Source: Deltaproteobacteria bacterium (GTDB taxonomy: Bacteria; Lernaellota; Lernaellaia; JACKCT01). From it: 36,531 nucleotides of DNA. This document shows positions 1 through 8,027 of the stretch, piece by piece. Every line of letters begins with the position of its first letter. Positions within the stretch are counted from its first letter, which is position 1. The notes under the pieces were generated by a model. The model made no database searches. It saw only the letters and a list, made by a program, of their open reading frames with translations, and had not been told where the DNA came from. The translations under genes were made by a program, and so were the position numbers. The DNA lies in assembly GCA_027493875.1 (NCBI GenBank), contig JAOSJX010000006.1, forward strand, positions 109,248 through 145,778, given 5' to 3'.

Positions 1-714
1 CAGAAGCAGAAGTTTGTTCTGCGCCGTATTGGTGTCCTGAAACTCGTCGACGAGGATATGCTGAAAAAGCTGCTGAAAATGCGCGCGCACCTCATCGCGC
101 GTTTTCAGCAGCTCGACGGTTTTGACGAGCAGGTCGCCGAAATCGAGCGCGTTGTTCTGCGTCAGTTCGCGGGCGTACGCCTCCGATACGCGCGCGAACC
201 GGTCCTGAAGCGGGCCGGGGAGGTCGCCGGCCAGCGACACGGGATCGACGAGATCGTTCTTGGCGCGGTCGAAAACGGACAGCACGACGCGCGGTTCGAG
301 CAGCTTCGGATCGATGTCCAGGCGCTTGAGCAGGTCCTTGACCAAGGCGCGCTGGTCGGCGTCGTCGTAGATGGAAAACCCCGGGGCGAGGCCGATTTTT
401 TCGCCGAAGGCGCGCAGGATACGCGCGCAGGACGAGTGAAAGGTCGACACCCAAACCGACCGCCCCCCGCCGGGCAGAAGATTTTCGACCCGCTCCGCCA
501 TCTCGCCGGCGGCTTTGTTGGTGAACGTGACGGCGAAAATCCGGTGCGGGGACACGCCGCGTTCGGCGACGAGCCAGGCGATGCGGTGCGTGAGCACGCG
601 CGTCTTGCCGGATCCGGCCCCGGCGAAGACCAGCAGGGGTCCTTCGCCGTGCAGAACCGCTTCCCGTTGTTCAGGATTCAAGTTTTGCAGGAGCGGGTGC
701 GTTTCGTCGGTCAT
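1..714 (-). CDS. UvrD/PcrA-family DNA helicase, N-terminal part (cut by window edge)
   Basis: Superfamily 1A 3'-5' helicase that unwinds DNA in repair and replication restart. The 238 visible residues run from an ATG at 712-714 without interruption to the window start. They show the Q-motif (LNPEQREAV, residues 12-20), Walker A AGAGSGKT (31-38), motif Ia (TFTNKAAGEMAERV), the FHSSCARILR segment and the Walker B/motif II DEFQDT (223-228). The remaining two thirds of the protein lie outside the window. An AAGAGG stretch a few bases upstream of the ATG can act as ribosome binding site. The gene is divergent from the stator operon. PcrA, UvrD and Rep cannot be told apart from this part alone, so no symbol is given. 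The helicase family is certain. Confidence 0.95.
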   Translation of the reverse strand, partial: MTDETHPLLQNLNPEQREAVLHGEGPLLVFAGAGSGKTRVLTHRIAWLVAERGVSPHRIFAVTFTNKAAGEMAERVENLLPGGGRSVWVSTFHSSCARILRAFGEKIGLAPGFSIYDDADQRALVKDLLKRLDIDPKLLEPRVVLSVFDRAKNDLVDPVSLAGDLPGPLQDRFARVSEAYARELTQNNALDFGDLLVKTVELLKTRDEVRAHFQQLFQHILVDEFQDTNTAQNKLLLL

Positions 715-869
715 TCCGGCCTCTTGGGAGCGGGAAGCATAGAGAAGCGGGCCGGTCGAATCAAGGCGGCACGCCCGCCGAAATATTGAAGCTTCATGCG
801 CGCCTTACCGATTAGAGGGGTCAGGAGCGCTGCGGCTCGGTAATCCCATTGTCCGCCAAGGAGCGCACC

Positions 870-1637
870 ATGGATATCGCGACGATCATCGGTCTGATTT
901 CCGCGTTCGGGCTTATTATCGCCTCGATTCTCACCAGCGGCGACGTGACGGCGTTTCTCGACGTCCCGTCGGTGCTCATCGTGATTCTCGGATCGTTCGC
1001 CGTCCTGTTCGTGTTCTACCCGATCAAGGACGTGCTCTCCCTGTTCAAGGTCTTGGCGAAAACCGTCGTCAACCGAAACTACGAGGCCAACGTTCACGTC
1101 GAACGCCTGATCAAGTTCGGCCAGCTTGTGCGGACGGAGGGCATTCTGGCGCTGGAAGAAGCGGGCAAGGACGTTGAAGACCCCTTTCTCAAAAAGGGCC
1201 TGATGCTCGCCATCGACGGCACGGAAACCGAACAAATCCTGACGCAGCTCGAAGGCGAGATCGCCGCGATTGAAGAGCGCCACAAGAAAGGCGCGGACAT
1301 GCTCGCGGCGCTGGGCACGGTGTCTCCCGCGATGGGGTTGATCGGCACGCTGATCGGCCTTGTGATCATGCTGCAGAATATGTCCGACCCGAGCGCGATC
1401 GGTCCCGCGATGGCGGTGGCGCTGCTCACGACGTTCTACGGCGCGATCATGGCGAACGTCGTGTTCAACCCGATGGCCGGCAAGCTCCGGGCCCGCAGCG
1501 CGGACGAGTCGCTGTACAACACCGTCATCATGGTCGGCATCGAATCCATTTCGAAGGGCGATAATCCGCGCATCATCGAATCGCGGCTCAATTCGCTGTT
1601 GCCGACGAGCAAGCGGGTCGCGGTTTTCGACAAGTAA
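870..1637 (+). CDS. motA: MotA/PomA-type flagellar motor stator protein
   Basis: Inner-membrane stator subunit that with MotB forms the ion channel driving flagellar rotation. The 255-residue product has hydrophobic segments near residues 1-22 and 30-52, a charged cytoplasmic domain (about 60-140), and two C-terminal membrane segments containing the family hallmark GTVSPAMGLIGTLIGLV and the PAMAVALLTTFYGAIMANVV stretch of the PomA/LafT branch. I chose the ATG at 870 because AAGGAG (858-863) lies 6 nt upstream; an in-frame TTG at 849 has no such site. motB1 follows after 23 nt. Whether protons or sodium drive the motor cannot be read from this subunit. No other flagellar genes are in the window, so a role in another TolQ/ExbB-like energised machine is not excluded. 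Confidence 0.93.
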   Translation: MDIATIIGLISAFGLIIASILTSGDVTAFLDVPSVLIVILGSFAVLFVFYPIKDVLSLFKVLAKTVVNRNYEANVHVERLIKFGQLVRTEGILALEEAGKDVEDPFLKKGLMLAIDGTETEQILTQLEGEIAAIEERHKKGADMLAALGTVSPAMGLIGTLIGLVIMLQNMSDPSAIGPAMAVALLTTFYGAIMANVVFNPMAGKLRARSADESLYNTVIMVGIESISKGDNPRIIESRLNSLLPTSKRVAVFDK

Positions 1638-1660
1638 GCGGCGCCGCCGGAGAGTCCCGT

Positions 1661-2485
1661 ATGCGGGTGAAAAGGAAAGCCGAGGAAAAGCCCGCCGACA
1701 CGTTTACCGTGCTCTTCGCGTCCTTCTCGATCATCCTTCTCGCGTTTTTCATCATGCTCAACAGCATCGCGGTGGTCGACGAGCAGCGGACGCGCAAGGC
1801 GCTCTCGTCGCTCGTCGGAACGTTCGGCGTACCCGGCGGCCGCATTCCGCTCACCATGGGCCTGACGCCGCCGGACGACGCGGAAGTCCTCGAGACCGTC
1901 GAGCGTTGGATGTCCAAATGGAAGGAACGGTCGGGCATCACGGTGCAGGAGGCGCTGCGCGCGGTGATCGCGGCGAACGGCATGGACGAAGACGTGGAGG
2001 TCACGCAGGACGGGTCCGACCTGCGCATCACCTTCCGGGAGCAAGTCGCGTTTGCGCCGGGCACGACGCAGCTTCGGGACGCGGCGAAAAACGTCCTGAC
2101 GGTGGCGGCGGCGATCGTGCGTTCGCTTGATTCCGAGATGGAGATGGTCGGGCATACCAGCCTGGAGGCGGCGGAAGGCGGGCTCGGCGAAAAAGCGTGG
2201 GAACTCTCCACGTACCGCGCGGCGTCGGTGGCCCGTTATATGATCGACGAGGAAGCGATTCCCGCGGACCGGGTTTCCGTGCGCGGCCGGGCCGCCTATC
2301 ATCCCGCGGCCTCCAACGACGACCCGGAAGGACGGTCGCAAAACCGGCGCGTCGAACTCCTTCTCAAACGTACGCAGCCGTCGTCCACGCTGGCGACGGC
2401 GATGGACTTCTGGAAGCGTTTCGGCGCGCGCAATCCTTTTCCGCAACCGACCTCTTCGGATCTCGAAGAGGAGGGCGCCCCATGA
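1661..2485 (+). CDS. MotB-like protein with OmpA domain, lacking the channel aspartate
   Basis: 274 residues: short basic N-terminus, one membrane helix (about residues 15-38), linker, and a C-terminal OmpA/MotB peptidoglycan-binding domain (about 125-240; features GHTSLE and the closing RSQNRRVELLL). It resembles stator B subunits, which anchor MotA to the cell wall. In MotB and PomB the membrane helix starts with a TFADLM-like motif whose Asp carries the ion; here the aligned segment is LFASFSIILLAFF, so Ser21 stands where Asp is expected. The following gene does have the Asp. The gene overlaps motB2 by 4 nt (ATGA at 2482-2485), which implies coupled translation. Likely roles are a structural or regulatory partner in a mixed stator, or a diverged paralogue; both are inference. 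Confidence 0.85.
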   Translation: MRVKRKAEEKPADTFTVLFASFSIILLAFFIMLNSIAVVDEQRTRKALSSLVGTFGVPGGRIPLTMGLTPPDDAEVLETVERWMSKWKERSGITVQEALRAVIAANGMDEDVEVTQDGSDLRITFREQVAFAPGTTQLRDAAKNVLTVAAAIVRSLDSEMEMVGHTSLEAAEGGLGEKAWELSTYRAASVARYMIDEEAIPADRVSVRGRAAYHPAASNDDPEGRSQNRRVELLLKRTQPSSTLATAMDFWKRFGARNPFPQPTSSDLEEEGAP

Positions 2486-3423
2486 GACGCGGACGAGGCG
2501 CGCCGGCCGGCCATGCCATCGACCCCAACGCCTGGATGGTGACCTTCGGTGATCTGGTCACGCTGCTGCTCACGTTTTTCGTGCTGCTGCTGACGATGTC
2601 GTCGATGGACGCGCAGAAAGCGCGGCAGGTCGCGCGGTCCGCCGGCGGCACGGTGATGGCCGCGATCACCGGCAGCGTCATGGAAAACAAGGAGCTGATC
2701 TCGTCGCACTTCAGCGCGCTGGACGATTTTCGGGAAATCCTCTCGCGCAAGCTCTACAGTGCCGACCGCGAACTGGTGGACCGAGAGGAATACAAAGTTC
2801 GGATGCGTGATAAAAAGACCTCCGGGGCGCCGACGGGGTTCGTGCTCGGCGTCGAAGGGCGCGGGCTCGAGGGCGAGGAGGGCAACGAAGTGGTCGTGGA
2901 GGTGACGCCGGCGGGGCTGCGCGTCGAGCTTCCCGAATCTATCGCGTTCGTCCCCGGATCCGCGGAGCTCACGGCGACGTCCGCCCGGTTGCTTGACGAT
3001 ATCCTCGACGCGCTCGGCCAAACCGCGCGGCGTTATCATTTGGAAGCGATTGTCGCGGGGCACACCGACGACCGTCCGGCCGGTGGCGCCCTTTATCCGT
3101 CGAACTGGGAGCTTTCGTGCGCGCGGGCGTCGGCGATCGCCTTCCGGCTTTCGGCGGAAGGGCGCGTTCCGCCGACGCTGGTCGCGGCCGCGGGCTACGG
3201 CGGCGAGCGGCCGGTCGCCGACAATTCCAGCGCCGAAGGCCGCGCGCGAAATCGGCGCGTCGAAATTCTCCTGCGCGTTTCGCCGTCGAGCGCTCTGGAA
3301 GACAAGTCCCAGTTGACGGTCGATTACAAAGCGCTCGAACCGGCGGCCCCGACCGAAATGATCGAAGTCGAAGCACCGAAGAATCTCATGGGTCTCCCGG
3401 CGGAAGCCCCGCCGTCGAAGTAG
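2482..3423 (+). CDS. motB: MotB/PomB-type stator protein with OmpA domain
   Basis: 313 residues. The N-terminal segment WMVTFGDLVTLLLTFFVLLL (residues 18-37) is a canonical stator B helix with ion-binding Asp24. It is followed by a plug/linker region with an insertion (about 75-150) and a C-terminal OmpA-like domain (about 160-285) with GHTDDRP and the terminal SAEGRARNRRVEILL typical of peptidoglycan binding. The ATG at 2482 overlaps the stop of the upstream motB-like gene, so the three stator genes form one operon. The preserved Asp makes this the subunit expected to conduct ions with MotA. The gene ends 12 nt before the converging end of the flippase-like gene. Confidence 0.92.
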   Translation: MRRGRGAPAGHAIDPNAWMVTFGDLVTLLLTFFVLLLTMSSMDAQKARQVARSAGGTVMAAITGSVMENKELISSHFSALDDFREILSRKLYSADRELVDREEYKVRMRDKKTSGAPTGFVLGVEGRGLEGEEGNEVVVEVTPAGLRVELPESIAFVPGSAELTATSARLLDDILDALGQTARRYHLEAIVAGHTDDRPAGGALYPSNWELSCARASAIAFRLSAEGRVPPTLVAAAGYGGERPVADNSSAEGRARNRRVEILLRVSPSSALEDKSQLTVDYKALEPAAPTEMIEVEAPKNLMGLPAEAPPSK

Positions 3424-3435
3424 ACCTCGCGCCCT

Positions 3436-4419
3436 TTACGGCCGTTTCTCCCGGCGCAACGTGTCGAGGCCGAGCGACGCGGTCAGCGGCAGCCCCACGA
3501 CGAGCGGCCATAAATATTCAGCCATGGAATACGCCAGACCGAAGGCGACCGCGTCCTGGGGGCGCGCCGACCGGGCGAGCAAGATCAGGGCGAGACCCTC
3601 GCGCGGACCGACACCGGCCAGCGAAATCGGAAGCATCGATCCGAGAATCAGCAGTTGCACCATGGCGGTCAGCGCGGCAAAGGATAATTCGATGCCCAAC
3701 GCGCGCGTCAAAAACCAACACGCGATCACCTCGGAAAACTGAAAGAGCGCGGAATAGCAGAACAGCCGCAACTTGCCGCGCCGCGGAATTTCTTCGAAGG
3801 CCGCCAGCAATAACGTGACCCCTCGTCCCAGACGTAAATGCAGTTTTTCTGCAACGCGCATCAGCACCGTGCGAACGGCGCGCGATTCCAACGTCACGAG
3901 CGCCGCGACCACGGCCAGCCCGAGTCCCCCCAGCGCCCGCGCTGGACGGACCGGCGAATCCGCTCCGGCGGCCACGCCGACACCGAGTAACGCGAGCGTC
4001 GCCATGAGCGTCAGGTACTTGTTGTACGCCATCGTCCCGACGACTTTTTCCGCGGGCTGGTTCGCGCGGCGCGCGAGGGCGGCCGATGTGAGAATCTCGC
4101 CCGTCTGCATCGGGAGGACGAGCCGTAGCGGCCCGGTGCCGAGGTGCACGCGGACGACTTCCCAAAAAGACACGCGGATGCCCACGTACGCGAGGCCGAC
4201 GCGCCAACGATGCGCATAGAAGAAGACGTTGAAGAACGTGGAGATGGCCAAGACAACGGCGATGGCCCCGCGCGGGAGACGGCGCGCGGCTTCCACGGTT
4301 TCGTCGAACGGAACGAACGTAAAAACGACCGCAAGCAGCCCGAGCGTGACCAGCGTGAGAAAGGCGAAGCGCGCGGTTCCGCGTGCCCGCTCTCCTTCAG
4401 CGTCCGCGGGCCGGCTCAC
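3436..4419 (-). CDS. Lysylphosphatidylglycerol synthase TM / YbhN-like membrane protein (possible flippase)
   Basis: A 327-residue polytopic membrane protein of the LPG_synthase_TM/UPF0104 family. These proteins are integral inner-membrane proteins; several act in lipid or polyprenyl-glycan translocation or sit beside glycosyltransferases. Visible signs are about eight hydrophobic helices, the YAHRWRVGL turn, the MQTGEILT segment, and the family motif SLAGVGPREGLALILL near the C-terminus. I chose the GTG at 4417-4419 because it overlaps the stop of the upstream metallohydrolase gene in a GTGA, marking coupled translation. Codons further upstream in this frame lie inside that gene. It is the last gene of the polysaccharide operon, which fits a transport step. 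The substrate is unknown. Confidence 0.82.
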   Translation of the reverse strand: MSRPADAEGERARGTARFAFLTLVTLGLLAVVFTFVPFDETVEAARRLPRGAIAVVLAISTFFNVFFYAHRWRVGLAYVGIRVSFWEVVRVHLGTGPLRLVLPMQTGEILTSAALARRANQPAEKVVGTMAYNKYLTLMATLALLGVGVAAGADSPVRPARALGGLGLAVVAALVTLESRAVRTVLMRVAEKLHLRLGRGVTLLLAAFEEIPRRGKLRLFCYSALFQFSEVIACWFLTRALGIELSFAALTAMVQLLILGSMLPISLAGVGPREGLALILLARSARPQDAVAFGLAYSMAEYLWPLVVGLPLTASLGLDTLRREKRP

Positions 4420-6355
4420 GGCGAAATCACCCAGATCGGGCTCGACCACACGAGACAGCGTCCGGCGCCGGACTTCGTCGAATAAAAACCGCGATCGCCC
4501 TCGGCGCGGAGATAGTAATACGCGTCGCCGCCCGAGGTGTCGGTGAACTCGCTCCACAAGCCCGGAACGTAGTGATCGCGCGCGGCGATCTCCTCGCCGT
4601 TTTTCACCAGCACGACGCGCATCGATTCGCCCGCGGCGACCACGCGGAAGCGCAGGGTCCGGGCTCCGCCGCCGGCGGCAACGCCGCCCATCGCCGCGCC
4701 GCCCGTCTCGAAATCCAGGAGAGCGCGGCAGCCGTTGGTTCCGAACACGCGCCGTTCCGCGAGCGCGCGGCGCACGCCGTGGCGCGAAAACTCGTTGACG
4801 TAAAGTCCCGCCAATCCGCCGTCGGCCGCGGAAAACAGCGAATTGCCGGGACGCCCGTCGTGCGTGTCGCCGGCGGCGATGACGCCCCACCGATACCCTT
4901 GGTTCAACCAATAACGGACCGACGTTTTTTTCTTATCGTCGCCGTCGGGCGTCTCCGCGGGCAGCCGGCGCACTCGCTGCTGCCGTGCGCCGAGTAGATC
5001 TCGATGAGCGATTGACGCGGCGCGGGGTCGCCGCGCGGAGTTCCCATGCCGGCGGAAAGCGTCGTATGCGAGGCGATCAGGATCTCGTCGTCATTAAACG
5101 CGGCGAGCATGTCCTTGTACGAGGTTAGCGGCACGCCGGGCGCCATGTCCGCGAACAGCTCCTGCCAGAAATCCTGCGCGCCGCCGACGCGGCCGATGCG
5201 CACCGTCGCGAGCCGGTCCGTATCGAAGAAATATATCAGCTCGTGGCCTCGGATGTTGATTTCCATCGCGGGCACGGTGACGAAAGCGCCCCGCGCGTTG
5301 AACTGTTCCGCGGCGTCCACCGTGCGGCGGAATTCGGTCTCGGTGAGCTGCCAGTCGTGATCGGAGAGCGCGGCCGCGTCGAGAAACGATACGTCGCGCG
5401 CGTACTCATAATACTCCTCCGGCGTGCCGCGTCCGTCGGACAGCGCGCTGTGCCCGTGAAGGTCGGCCCACAGCAGCCGCCGGCCGTCCTCGCGTCGCTC
5501 GGCCAGCACGAGATTCGTGGCGGTAGACAAAACGCGCTCGTCGGTCTGCGCTTCGACGTCGATCGTGTAGACGCCGGGCTGCGCGAGCACGGGCCCCTCG
5601 AACCGCTGCGTCGCAAGGCTGCGCGCCAGGGTCATCGAGCTGAACCGGCGGCCCGACGCGGTCACCGACGCGTGCAGATTACCCCGCAGTCCTTCCGTGG
5701 GGTTTCCGCGCGCGTCTTCCAATCGGCATCCGATCCACGGCCGCGCCCCCGGGTCGATCAGGCTCTGAGCGACGCACGCCAGCCGTTCCGGCGCCCCCGG
5801 AAGAACGCGGACCGGATTGACGCTGCGCACGATGCCGTATTCGCCGTCGCCGTCGCGGTCGACAATCACCTGAAAAAGAAAGTCGTTTTGCGCCACCGGC
5901 GGAGCCGGCAGGTTGAGAATGGCGACGTCGATCGTCTCCTCGCCGGGCAAGTCCGGCCCGTTGTTTTCCAGAAAAATGCCGATGCGCCCGTATTCAATCG
6001 GGCGTACCTCGAGGCGGACGCCGGACACCGGCTGCGTGACGCCGGCATACCCCGGCGCCTCGGGCGCTTCGTCTTGATATATTTCGGACGCGGGTACGGT
6101 GGAAAAGTGATTGTGCGGAAACCGGATCATCAGGCGTCCGCCGTGCGGAAATCCGTCCGGGCCGGGCACGAACGATACGCTCCAACTGACGCGCTCGCCG
6201 ACGGTGACGGTGTCGGGATCGACGCGGACGGCGCCCGTTACGGCTTCGGGTTCGAGAAGCCGCTGCCCGCCGCCGAGGCCGGTGAGAAACCACCCCGCCA
6301 CGGCGGCGGCCGCGATCGCTACGACGGCGATGATGACGACGCGGTTAACGGTCAT
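4416..6355 (-). CDS. PHP-domain (CehA/McbA-type) metallohydrolase, membrane-anchored; one frame break
   Basis: After correcting one missing base near 4955-4970 this reads as 646 residues. It begins with a signal-anchor helix (VVIIAVVAIAAAAVAGWFL), then a beta-rich N-terminal region (about 30-290), then a PHP domain with the metal ligands LHGHS, SDHDW, PAMEIN and IASHTT, continuing after the break with the conserved AGDTHDGRPG and a small C-terminal beta domain. PHP enzymes of the CehA/McbA/DUF3604 type are periplasmic or exported phosphoesterases or carbamate hydrolases. The real substrate is not predictable. The ATG at 6353-6355 follows a GGGGA. It is co-directional with the exopolysaccharide genes and overlaps the membrane protein downstream, suggesting a role in modifying or trimming a surface glycan or its lipid carrier (inference). 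Confidence 0.8.
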
Positions 6356-6433
6356 GGCCTGTCCCCAAGGATGTCAATCGAATTGGTAAAAAGTTAAACA
6401 CCGCGCGCCGCCGCTGTCCATCACGGCCGGTCA

Positions 6434-8001
6434 TCAAGTCCCGCAGTCATCTCGGCCGCTGCCGATTCCGTTGCGACGGAGAATTTGCGTTTGCCCGAAG
6501 GCGGCCACGGGCTGATATCGATCCATCAGATATTGATAAACGGCGGGCGCGGCGTTTTCCAAACGGCGCTCCCTTCCTTCGATGGAGTCGTCGACAAACA
6601 CGACGTACACCGGCGGCGATGCGTCCAGGCGCTCGATCACCTCGCGTTCCTTTGACGGATCGTCGGCGTAAAACACGACGGCGGGATAGCCGGTGACGTC
6701 GGCCAGACCCGTGAGAAAATAGTAGAGCGGCTGGTTCGTGGGGACGAACAGGCGCGGGCACCCGGCGCTTTCGCGGCGGAGATAATCGACCACGCCGCCG
6801 ACTTCTTCGTCTTCCGCGGCCGTCAGGTGCACCCGCGCGCCTCCGAGTTCGCGAACGACATCCCGTCCGAACCGATTGGCGACCGATCCGGTATACGGAT
6901 TCGTCGCGTGCGCGCAAAACGCGAGGGAAACGGGTTGCGCGAAAAGCCAGGCGATCAAGGCCCATCGAGCGAAACCGGCGTAATCGTTCGAAACCGGAAA
7001 GGCGAACAATCCCGCGGCGACGACGTAGGCGAGCGGCGCGCTTTGCAGGATGTGCGAGAAATCGGGTTTGACGAAAATCTGCTGGCACGCCACGAGGCCG
7101 AACACGACGACGACCGTAACCGCGGCGCGACGATCCGCGTCGACGGAATCATCGGAGCGCTTTACGCAGGCGAAGGCGGCCGCGATCAAATACGCGGCGA
7201 GGATCAGATAAATCAGACCGGCTTCGCCCGCTCGGACGCCGCCGGAAAAATCGCCCACGGCGCCGGAAACGCCGGTTCGACGATCCCCGTGTTTTTTCCG
7301 ACCTCGTCGAGGAGTTGTTCGACCATGCGCCCGGCGTTGCCGCTTGCCGCGATGGCGAGAGCCAGCGCGGCGAAATACGCCGCGACGGACCCGGCGACGA
7401 TGGCCATCGACGACGCGCCGATCTTCTTATGTCGTTTCATGGTGAATGCCGTCGCCAAAAATCCGATCAACAAAATGGCGCCGAGATCGGGCCGGAAAAA
7501 CGCGGCGGCGACGGCAACCAGCGCGTATTCGCCGGCGCGCCGGCTTCCCGGCGCCTCGACGAACCGGACGGCCGCAAGCGCTCCCCAGCACGTGAACAGC
7601 ACGAAAAACTTTTGTGCGGGGGCCCAGGGACAAGAAGCAACGGAAGAAGCGGCGCGAGGGCGAGCGGCCCGTCGATGACGCGGCGCGCGAGACGCCACAC
7701 GATAAGCGCCGCGCCGGTCTGCGCCGCCATCCAGGCCACGCTCAGGACGTTGAGATTTTCGCCGAACAGCCGAAAGAGGAGCGCGAAGAAAAAATACCGG
7801 CCGGGGCCGTACGAATTGACAACGTAGTCGGCGCCCGCCTGCCGGCCGGCGAGAATTTTTTTCGACGTAAAACGCGACCTCGCCGACGTCGTAAAGCACA
7901 AGCCCGCGGTTCATCGCCGCGGTTTTCAACGCGACCGCCGCGGCGGCGATGCCCGCGCCGGTGAGCCATTCGACGGAACGTGGCGCGGGGTGGGCGTTCA
8001 T
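6434..8001 (-). CDS. GT-C family membrane glycosyltransferase (ArnT/PMT-like); three frame breaks
   Basis: Corrected to 522 residues, this is an integral-membrane glycosyltransferase of the GT-C/GT39-like type, which moves sugars from polyprenyl-phosphate donors on the periplasmic side. The early loop LYDVGEVAFYVEKN carries the acidic residues expected of the first GT-C loop and is followed by NSYGPGRYFFFALLFRLFGEN. About ten further hydrophobic segments lead to a soluble C-terminal domain (about 390-522; features FVPTNQPLYYFLTG and VFVDDSIEGRE). Frame breaks lie at 7856-7862 (7 T), 7618-7622 (5 G) and 7246-7250 (5 A). The ATG at 7999-8001 lies 26 nt after the Wzc gene. The sugar and acceptor are unknown. 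Confidence 0.78.
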
Positions 8002-8027
8002 GGCGCTTTTCCTTGGAACGCGGCGCG

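Noticed and set aside
1436..2446. 336-codon minus-strand open frame opposite motA/motB1
   Set aside because: Antisense shadow of genes with strong domain evidence; low-complexity Arg-rich product.
5243..6397. 384-codon plus-strand open frame opposite the PHP hydrolase
   Set aside because: The minus-strand frame carries the conserved metal motifs; this one has none.
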